From: Rhodoblastus sp.
GTDB lineage: Bacteria > Pseudomonadota > Alphaproteobacteria > Rhizobiales > Beijerinckiaceae
DNA: 33,890 nucleotides
NCBI RefSeq assembly: GCF_019449565.1
Contig: NZ_JAGRPM010000082.1
Span: 1 to 33,890 of the forward strand
Direction of reading: 5' to 3'
The notes under the pieces are model-generated. The model was not told the origin of the DNA and made no database searches. It saw nothing but the letters and a program-made list of their open reading frames with translations. Each line of letters begins with the position of its first letter. The first letter of the stretch is position 1. Below are positions 24,791 to 31,175 of the stretch, in pieces. The position numbers and the translations under genes were made by a program.

Positions 24791-25522
24791 TCAGGCGAGC
24801 TCCGCCAGCATGGAGCGGGCCTTGGCGGCGGCTTCGGCGATCACAGCCGCGTCGCGGCCGCGCAAAACAATCTGGTTGAAAAATTTGCCGTCGCGCAGCG
24901 AGGGATAGGAGCCGATCGACACCTGCGGATAGGCCTTCGCCAGCGTCGTCAGCCCGGCGGCATAGGCGCCTTCCGGCAGACCGGGAGCGTCGATGGTCTC
25001 GGACAGGATTTGGGCGCCCTGGACCAGCTTGGGCGCGACGTCGTCGAGCATGGCCTGCATGATGGCCGGAACGCCCGCCATCACGATGACATTGCCGATC
25101 CAGAAACCGGGCGCCTTGGAGATCGGATTGGCGACGAGTGCCGCGCCATGCGGAATGCGCGCCATGCGGCGGCGGGCCTCGTTGAGGTCCTCCGGCTTGA
25201 TGCGCTCCAGCAGCAGGGCAATGGCGCGCGGGTCTTCCGAAATCTCGACCCCGAAGGCTTTCGCCACCGCATCGGCGGTGATGTCGTCATGGGTCGGGCC
25301 GATGCCGCCCGTGGTGAAGACATAATCGTAGCGGGCGCGCAGGGCGTCGAGCGCGGCGACGATCTCCTCCTCAATATCGGGCACGACGCGGATTTCGCGG
25401 GTTTCGACGCCGATCTGCAACAGGAAATGCGCGATGTAATGACTGTTGGAATCGCGGGTGCGGCCGGAGAGAATCTCGTCGCCGATCACCATCACGGCGG
25501 CGGTGACGCGCTTGTCAGTCAT
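24791..25522 (-). CDS. CinA-type MoCF domain protein (competence/damage-inducible protein A)
   Basis: A 243-residue protein made of the molybdopterin-binding (MoCF) domain found at the N-terminus of CinA. It shows AAVMVIGDEILSGRTRDSNS, FTTGGIGPTHDDITADAVA and MAGVPAIMQAML, all family hallmarks. The C-terminal nicotinamide-nucleotide deamidase domain of full CinA is absent; in many alphaproteobacteria the two parts are separate genes. The start at ATG 25522 has AAAGGA upstream and overlaps the end of the FkbM gene by eight bases (ATGACTGA), suggesting translational coupling. An ATG at 25543 would overlap more. A role in nucleotide pyrophosphate metabolism is plausible from the family, but the exact substrate is not known. 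Confidence 0.88.
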   Translation of the reverse strand: MTDKRVTAAVMVIGDEILSGRTRDSNSHYIAHFLLQIGVETREIRVVPDIEEEIVAALDALRARYDYVFTTGGIGPTHDDITADAVAKAFGVEISEDPRAIALLLERIKPEDLNEARRRMARIPHGAALVANPISKAPGFWIGNVIVMAGVPAIMQAMLDDVAPKLVQGAQILSETIDAPGLPEGAYAAGLTTLAKAYPQVSIGSYPSLRDGKFFNQIVLRGRDAAVIAEAAAKARSMLAELA

Positions 25523-26378
25523 GTCCGCCGTCCTTTCGCTCATACATCACATAGACCCGGGTGCGCGCGACCCGGACATAGCCCCGGCTTTCGAGCAGGC
25601 CGAGCAGGTTGACGTCCCATTTCGCGGGCGAATAGGCCATGACCAGCGCGCGCGGCCACAAAGATTCAGGCTCGCTGGTCAGGAAAGGTTCGAGCGCCAG
25701 ATCTTCCGCGCCCTCGACGTCGAGCTTCATCACGTCGATGCGAGTGAGGCCCTCTTCATGCGCCAAAGTCGCAAGCGATTTCGCCGATGCATTGAAGGAG
25801 CCGCCGCCGGTGTCGACATTGACGATGCGCATCGAGGTTTCGGCGAGGTCGAAGGGGTTATAGAACAGCTTCACCGGCCCTTCGACATCGGCGATGGCGC
25901 AGTCGAGCGCCTTCACCGTGGCGGCGGGATTCTGACGCAGGTTATAGACCAGCCGCTCGAAAAGCAGCGGCTGCGGCTCGATCGCGAGCACGCGGGCGCG
26001 CGGCCCGGCGCGCAGGGCTACGAACAGGCTGCCCGCCCCGCAGCCCGCGCCAATGTCCAGAAAGGTCATGTCCGGCGTGATCCGGTCGGCGATGAAGCGG
26101 CGCTCCTCCCGGTCGGAAAATTGCGGCGTGAACAGCAGGCGCTTTTCGCTGGCGTTGTTGAAGGGATAGAGCCGCATCCGGGCCCTGAGCGTCTCCACCG
26201 TCACATCGACCGGCCGGGCGCGCAGACGGCGAAGGCCCATGCGGCGCACCAGAAGGGCTGTGCGTTGACCGAGCCAGTGGGTCCCCGCATTCTGCGTGAA
26301 ATGCAGCAGGCGGCGCAGGGCGCCGTAAGGCTGATGCCGGCCGAAAGGCGACAAATCATTGGCTGGGATCACGCGCAT
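25515..26378 (-). CDS. FkbM family SAM-dependent methyltransferase
   Basis: A 287-residue protein with the FkbM methyltransferase pattern. The SAM-binding loop is DMTFLDIGAGCGAGSLFVAL, followed by VLAIEPQPLLFERLVYNL, and the characteristic IDVMKLDVEGAEDLAL lies in the second half. It would methylate a hydroxyl group on a sugar or a small molecule in the cytoplasm; the acceptor is unknown. I chose ATG 26378 (MRVIPAND); the frame is open to 26474 and the ribosome-binding site is weak, so the start is uncertain, but the extension would overlap the amidohydrolase stop at 26440. It lies between the amidohydrolase and the CinA-type gene, all on the minus strand, with the latter start inside its last codons. 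Confidence 0.85.
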   Translation of the reverse strand: MRVIPANDLSPFGRHQPYGALRRLLHFTQNAGTHWLGQRTALLVRRMGLRRLRARPVDVTVETLRARMRLYPFNNASEKRLLFTPQFSDREERRFIADRITPDMTFLDIGAGCGAGSLFVALRAGPRARVLAIEPQPLLFERLVYNLRQNPAATVKALDCAIADVEGPVKLFYNPFDLAETSMRIVNVDTGGGSFNASAKSLATLAHEEGLTRIDVMKLDVEGAEDLALEPFLTSEPESLWPRALVMAYSPAKWDVNLLGLLESRGYVRVARTRVYVMYERKDGGHD

Positions 26379-26439
26379 GGCAGGGTCATACCAGCAGCCG
26401 CAATCCAGGCCAAGTTTTTCCGGATCGCCCGGCGTCCGC

Positions 26440-27891
26440 TCAGACCGGCAGGGCGTTTTTAATGACCGCGCCATCCTTCATGATCAGCGCGAGGCTTGTT
26501 TCCGGCCTGGCGATCAAATCGATATTCTCCAGCGGATTGCCGTCCACAATCAGGAGGTCGGCGTAAGCCCCCGCCTCGATCACGCCCAGCTTGCCCGGAT
26601 AGGGGTTGCGTTCGCCGGACAGAGCGAGCAACTCGGCGTTGGCCGATGTCGCCATTTTCAGGATGTCGGCATTGGAATACCAGTGCGTCAGATGGGTCAG
26701 CATTTTGCCCTGACGCGGCGTCAGGGCGGCGGAGAACAGAAGGTCGGAGCCGAAGGCGGTCTTGACGCGGTGCTTGCGCGCCAGTTCATACGCGCCGGGC
26801 GTGGCGGCGATGACCTCCAGCGCCTTCGCGCGGCTCGGCCCCGCCATCGGCGGCACGTCGTCCTCGCTGAGGAAGGGCTGGATGCTGAGCCAGACGCCCT
26901 TCGCCGCCATCAGTTGCGCGGCCTCCTCGTCCATCAAATGAGCGTGCTCGATACAGGCGACGCCTGCCGCAATAGCGCGCTTGATCGTGCGCGGAGCATA
27001 GGCGTGGGCGGCGACATAGGTGTTCCAGTCGCGCGCCACATCGACCGCCGCGCGCAGGTCCGCCTCGCTGAAGGTCGTCATATCGAGCGGGCTGCGGGGC
27101 GATGACACGCCCCCGCCAGCGACCAGTTTCAATTGCGAGGCGCCCTGCAGCAATTGCTCGCGCACGCGCAGCTGCACCTCGCCAATATTGTCGGCGATGG
27201 CGGCGCCGCCCATCCGCTCGACCGCGCTGAGCGGGCCGCCCGGAATGCGCGGCAGGTCGGACAAGGCGCGCATGTCGCCGTGGCCGCCGGTTGTGGTGAT
27301 CATCGGGCCGGAAGGATAAATGCGCGGGCCGGCGATGAGGCCGTCGTCGATCGCCTGTTTGAACGGGAAGACCAGACCGCCGAGATCCCTCACGGTGGTG
27401 AAGCCTCGCAGAAGCGTGTTGCGCGATTCGACGGTCGCCGCGAGATAGATATAGCCCGCGTCGGCGGTCAGCAGGGCCTGAAGCGGCAAAGCCGCGAACA
27501 AAGTGTGCCAATGAGCGTCAATCAGCCCGGGCGTCATCACCCGGCCGCCGCAATCGATGATTTTGGCGTCTGCGGGCGGCGCGTGACCGGCGAAATCGAC
27601 CGATGCGATTCGATTTCCCTCGACCAGAACCTGCGCGCCGTCGCGCAGCGAATCCGTCTTGCCATCGAACAGCCGCAACTGGCGGAACAGCACGCGGCCA
27701 GGCCGCCCGGGAGCTTGCGCCAGCAACGGTCCCGGCAGGCCCATGGCGGCGGCGGTCGCGGTCAGCCCGGCGAGAAAGCCGCGCCGGTTGAATGCCGTCA
27801 GCCTTTGCGTGACATCGCCCATTTGCGGCAAATGGCAGGCGCAGCCGCCGCCATGGACCAGGTGCTGGTATTTCTTCCCGACCCGGATCAT
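26440..27891 (-). CDS. Exported metal-dependent amidohydrolase with Tat-like signal
   Basis: A protein of up to 483 residues of the amidohydrolase superfamily, of the imidazolonepropionase-like or prolidase-like branch. The metal site begins with DAHWH (His127 and His129), and later EHAHL and TAFGSDLLF carry further ligands. The C-terminal NPYPGKLGVIEAGAYADLLIVDGNPL is typical. An N-terminal RRGFLAGL stretch followed by a hydrophobic run and LAQAPG is a Tat-type signal. ATG 27891 has GAGGG about eight bases before it and gives a Cys/His-rich leader (HGGGCACH) ahead of the signal; ATG 27822 gives a shorter one. The cargo is therefore folded before export to the periplasm. Substrate unknown. 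First gene of a probable minus-strand operon with the FkbM and CinA-type genes. Confidence 0.85.
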   Translation of the reverse strand: MIRVGKKYQHLVHGGGCACHLPQMGDVTQRLTAFNRRGFLAGLTATAAAMGLPGPLLAQAPGRPGRVLFRQLRLFDGKTDSLRDGAQVLVEGNRIASVDFAGHAPPADAKIIDCGGRVMTPGLIDAHWHTLFAALPLQALLTADAGYIYLAATVESRNTLLRGFTTVRDLGGLVFPFKQAIDDGLIAGPRIYPSGPMITTTGGHGDMRALSDLPRIPGGPLSAVERMGGAAIADNIGEVQLRVREQLLQGASQLKLVAGGGVSSPRSPLDMTTFSEADLRAAVDVARDWNTYVAAHAYAPRTIKRAIAAGVACIEHAHLMDEEAAQLMAAKGVWLSIQPFLSEDDVPPMAGPSRAKALEVIAATPGAYELARKHRVKTAFGSDLLFSAALTPRQGKMLTHLTHWYSNADILKMATSANAELLALSGERNPYPGKLGVIEAGAYADLLIVDGNPLENIDLIARPETSLALIMKDGAVIKNALPV

Positions 27892-28100
27892 GTTTCGCCC
27901 TCGCCTTGACGAAGATCGGCCCGCCTTGCGGGCCAGCCTGAATTTGTCGCAAATGGGCTGGCGAATGTAAATCTGGCCCCCGCCCGGAAATGGGGATCGA
28001 GCCGCCCTGCCTCTTGCGTCGCGCCCGCTTTGGGCTAAATCTGGAACAAGGCGGGCCGATGGGGCTAGTCCCGCAGTCTAGAATGGAACCGCAGAATCTA

Positions 28101-28934
28101 ATGACCTTTATCGAAGCAGACGCCGCGCCGAGCCGAAAATCCGGCCATATCCGCATTCATGGTCCTGAAGATTTCGAAGGCATGCGCAAGGCCGGCCGTC
28201 TCGCCGCGGAAGCGCTCGACCTGATGATCGAGGCCGCCCAGCCGGGCGTCACCACCGACGAGCTCGACAAGCTCGCCTATGAATTTGGCATGGACAACGG
28301 CGCCTATCCGGCGCCGCTCGATTATCGCGGCTATCGCAAGTCGATCTGCACCTCGATCAACCACGTTGTCTGCCACGGCATTCCCGATTCGAAGGCTTTG
28401 CGCGACGGCGACATCGTCAATATCGACGTGACCTATATTCTCGACGGCTGGCACGGCGATTCCAGCCGGATGTATTACATCGGCGACGTCCCGCGCAAAG
28501 CGCAGCGCCTGTGCGAAGTGACCTATGAATCCCTGATGCGCGGCATCGCGGTGGTCAAGCCCGGCGCCACCACCGGCGACATCGGCCATGCGATCCAGAC
28601 CTTCGCCGAAGCCGAACGCTGTTCCGTCGTGCGCGAATTCTGCGGTCACGGCCTCGGGCGGCTGTTCCACGACGAGCCCAACATCCTCCATTACGGCCAT
28701 CGCGGCCAGGGCGTGACCCTGCGCGAAGGCATGTTCTTCACCATCGAGCCGATGATCAATCTCGGCAAGCCGCAGGTGAAAATTCTGGCCGACGGCTGGA
28801 CCGCCGTGACGCGCGACCGTTCCCTCTCCGCCCAGTTCGAACATGCGATCGGGGTGACGGCGGAGGGCTGCGAGATCTTCACGGCTTCGCCGCGCGGCCT
28901 GCATTGCCCGCCCTATACGCCCACTTCGGCCTGA
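28101..28934 (+). CDS. map: Methionine aminopeptidase type I
   Basis: A 277-residue cytoplasmic enzyme that removes the initiator methionine from new proteins. The pita-bread fold ligands are all present: Asp109 in IDVTYI, Asp120 in HGDSSRMY, His183 in CGHGLG, Glu216 in TIEPM, and Glu247 in QFEHAIG. HVVCHGIPD supplies the substrate-side His. I chose ATG 28101 (MTFIEADAAP) since alphaproteobacterial enzymes begin this way; the frame is open back to 27990 and an ATG at 28083 is also possible. It is followed by radC after 13 bp and by the hydrolase after another 24 bp, so the three genes look like one operon, divergent from the amidohydrolase run. Confidence 0.95.
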   Translation: MTFIEADAAPSRKSGHIRIHGPEDFEGMRKAGRLAAEALDLMIEAAQPGVTTDELDKLAYEFGMDNGAYPAPLDYRGYRKSICTSINHVVCHGIPDSKALRDGDIVNIDVTYILDGWHGDSSRMYYIGDVPRKAQRLCEVTYESLMRGIAVVKPGATTGDIGHAIQTFAEAERCSVVREFCGHGLGRLFHDEPNILHYGHRGQGVTLREGMFFTIEPMINLGKPQVKILADGWTAVTRDRSLSAQFEHAIGVTAEGCEIFTASPRGLHCPPYTPTSA

Positions 28935-28947
28935 TCCGGAGTCGCCT

Positions 28948-29640
28948 TTGAACCAGTCGCCGACGAAGGACTCGTTCAACGCCGGACATCGCGAACGGCT
29001 GCGCGAGCGCTTCATGAAGGGCGGCGCCGACGGCCTGCACGATTATGAAATGCTTGAGCTGCTGCTCTTTCGCGCGATCCCGCGCCGCGACGTCAAGCCC
29101 ATCGCGAAAATGCTGCTACAGCGATTCGGCTCCTTCGCCGAAGTGATCGCGGCGGCGCCGGCGCGGTTGAAGGAAGTCGAATATGTCGGCGATGCCGTGG
29201 TGGCGGAGCTGAAGATCGTCGAGGCGGCTGCGCTGCTGCTCGCCAAACAATCCATGCGCAAGAGACTCGAACTCGGCTCTTTCGCGCAGGTGCTGGATTA
29301 TTGCCGTGGCGCGATGGCTTTTCGGGAGACGGAGGAATTCCGCGTCCTGTTCCTCGACAAGAAGAACGGTCTGGTCGCCGACGAGGTCCAGGGGCGCGGC
29401 ACGGTCGATCATACGCCGGTCTATCCCCGCGAAGTGATCCGCCGCGCCCTGGAGCTGAACGCCAGCGCGCTCATTCTCGTCCATAATCACCCCTCCGGCG
29501 ATCCGACTCCCTCAACCGCCGACGTGACCATGACAGAAACCATCGCCTCGCTTGCCAAGCCGCTCGGCGTCAAGCTGCACGACCATTTGATCGTGGGGCG
29601 CAACGGCCATTGCTCCATGCGCGCCATGAAGTTGATTTGA
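28948..29640 (+). CDS. radC: RadC family JAMM/MPN domain protein
   Basis: A 230-residue protein. The N-terminal half holds a helix-hairpin-helix-like region (MLELLLFRAIPRRDVKPIAK and LKEVEYVGDAVVAELKI). The C-terminal half is the JAMM domain with HNHPSGDPTPSTADV, giving His179, His181 and Asp192 as metal ligands, preceded by LFLDKKNGLVADEVQGRGTVDHTPVYPREV. RadC was named for DNA repair, but that role is doubtful and the true substrate is unknown. The start is TTG 28948 with CGGAG eight bases before it; no ATG is available in frame before the conserved region. It is 13 bp after map and probably translated from the same message. Confidence 0.92.
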   Translation: MNQSPTKDSFNAGHRERLRERFMKGGADGLHDYEMLELLLFRAIPRRDVKPIAKMLLQRFGSFAEVIAAAPARLKEVEYVGDAVVAELKIVEAAALLLAKQSMRKRLELGSFAQVLDYCRGAMAFRETEEFRVLFLDKKNGLVADEVQGRGTVDHTPVYPREVIRRALELNASALILVHNHPSGDPTPSTADVTMTETIASLAKPLGVKLHDHLIVGRNGHCSMRAMKLI

Positions 29641-29664
29641 ACCGCTGTTCTGAGGATTTGGCCG

Positions 29665-30444
29665 ATGACCAAAGTGAACGTCGGGACGCTGTCGCTCAAT
29701 GTCGTGACCGAAGGCGCGCGCGGCGCACCCGTGGTTGTGCTCGCCCATCCGCTCGGCGGCGACCTGACCGTCTGGGACGATATCGCGCCCGTTCTCGCGC
29801 AAAAATTCTTCGTCGTTCGCTTTGATGCGCGCGGGCATGGCGGATCGGATGTTCCGCCCGGTCCCTACAGCCTTGGCGATCTCGGCGGCGATGTCCTTGC
29901 CTTGCTGGACAGGCTCGAAATCGCGAAAGCCCATTTCATCGGCCTGTCGATGAGCGGCGCCATTGGCCAATGGCTGATGATCCACGCCCCCGAGCGTCTG
30001 GAAAAAGTTGTGCTCGCCAATACGGCCTTTGTTTTTCCCAATCCTGAAGGATGGAACGGCCGCATCCGCGTAGCGCGCGGCGGCGGTATGGCGGCCCTTG
30101 CGCCGGTTGTGGTTCAGCGCTGGCTGACCCCGGCCTTCCGCGCCGCGCAGCCGAAGAAATTCGACGCGATTGAAAATCTTCTCCGCGCCTCGCCGCCTGT
30201 GGGCTATGCGGCCTGCTGCTCCGCTTTGCGGGATACGGATTTGCGCGACGCCATTCGGGCCGCTCCGCAGCGTCCGGTTCTGGTGATCGTCGGCGAGAGC
30301 GACGCTTCGACTCCGCCGCAACTCGGCGAGGCGCTGGCGCGGTCCCTGCCCGGCGCGCATCTCCTGCGCCTGCGCGCGGCGCATCTCTCCTGCGTCGAGG
30401 CGCGGGACGAGTTTCGAGCGGCGGTGGTCGAATTTCTCGCTTAA
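29665..30444 (+). CDS. Alpha/beta hydrolase, 3-oxoadipate enol-lactonase-like
   Basis: A 259-residue alpha/beta-hydrolase. The oxyanion region is AHPLGGDLTVWDD, the nucleophile elbow is GLSMSG with Ser95, the acid is likely Asp in VGESDASTP, and the His is in AAHLSCVE (His240). The overall pattern (RFDARGHGGSDVPPGPYSLGDLGGDV) is that of PcaD, which opens 3-oxoadipate enol-lactone in protocatechuate breakdown. The elbow has Ser where PcaD usually has Gly (GLSMGG). No other pca gene is near, so another ester or lactone is possible. GAGGA lies before ATG 29665. It follows radC by 24 bp and shares its last four bases with the convergent Hpt gene. Confidence 0.85.
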   Translation: MTKVNVGTLSLNVVTEGARGAPVVVLAHPLGGDLTVWDDIAPVLAQKFFVVRFDARGHGGSDVPPGPYSLGDLGGDVLALLDRLEIAKAHFIGLSMSGAIGQWLMIHAPERLEKVVLANTAFVFPNPEGWNGRIRVARGGGMAALAPVVVQRWLTPAFRAAQPKKFDAIENLLRASPPVGYAACCSALRDTDLRDAIRAAPQRPVLVIVGESDASTPPQLGEALARSLPGAHLLRLRAAHLSCVEARDEFRAAVVEFLA

Positions 30445-30830
30445 GCGGCGAGTTCCTGCAAGAAATCCCGCGCTTCGGCGACGGCTGAAACGAGGCGGTC
30501 GGCGTCGGCCTGGCGTAGCAGTCCGGCGCGCGCGCCATGTTCGTAATTTTCTGCGGCGGCGGCGACAGCGCCTGCGCCGACCGCGCGGGCCGAGCCCTTG
30601 AGCTTATGCGCGAGATCGGCGCTCGCCGTCCCGTTTTCGGCATGCCGCAGGCGATCCGCGATCTGGGCGGCCTGGCAGTCGAACAAGGCGAGCAATTCCT
30701 TTTCCAGCTCGCGGTCGCCCATGGTTTGGCGCGCCAAATGCACGAGATCTATCGGCGAAGCCTTTTGCACACGGGCGCCCAACTCCATTGCGGAATGCTG
30801 GCCATTGACCTCGTAAGCCGTGAAACCCAT
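30441..30830 (-). CDS. Lone Hpt (histidine phosphotransfer) domain protein
   Basis: A 129-residue protein, mostly one helical Hpt domain. The phosphorylated His is His75 in HKLKGSARAVGA, the classic Hpt box. Before it, RQTMGDRELEKELLALFDCQAAQI forms the preceding helices. No kinase or receiver domain is attached, so it would pass phosphate between a hybrid kinase and a response regulator. ATG 30830 has GGGAGAA eight bases upstream; the frame extends to 30965 but that part is non-coding in appearance. It is divergent from the GPR-like gene, with 345 bp between the starts. A link with the hybrid kinase at 1887-4646 is possible but unproven. Confidence 0.88.
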   Translation of the reverse strand: MGFTAYEVNGQHSAMELGARVQKASPIDLVHLARQTMGDRELEKELLALFDCQAAQIADRLRHAENGTASADLAHKLKGSARAVGAGAVAAAAENYEHGARAGLLRQADADRLVSAVAEARDFLQELAA

Positions 30831-31175
30831 GTGATTCTCCCAAACTCTTGTGCGTTGGGCGCGTAACCGCCGCTCGCCGCTTCCGCCGGACCGCGAAATC
30901 GCGGTCACACGGGACGAAAACGCAAAATCCATTGAACGCCAGCCTGCATTGAGAAAATTCACCAAACCCTTATTTTGCAGGCGGTTTGGTTTGTTTCTGG
31001 AAATATGGCTAAAGGTCCGTTAACGACGTTGTCAAAAGCCTCGGGGGCGCCCGTTTCCATCGCAATCGCGCGAGCGTAGAGTGAGACTTGGTTAACTTCC
31101 GCTCAATGCGGGCTTTGACTGTGCGTCGGCGCCCTGCGTCGCGTCCGTTCTGGTTAGTTTTAAGGGCTATTGGAC
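30831..31175. promoter_or_regulatory. 345-bp divergent intergenic region between Hpt and GPR-like genes
   Basis: No gene is seen here. The stretch must hold the promoters of both divergent genes. It contains an 8-bp inverted repeat ACCAAACC/GGTTTGGT at 30961-30990 with a 14-base spacer, two GTTAAC palindromes (31019-31024 and 31091-31096), and a TTGACT hexamer at 31115-31120 without a clear -10 partner. An operator function for the inverted repeat is an inference from symmetry and position. Confidence 0.4.
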
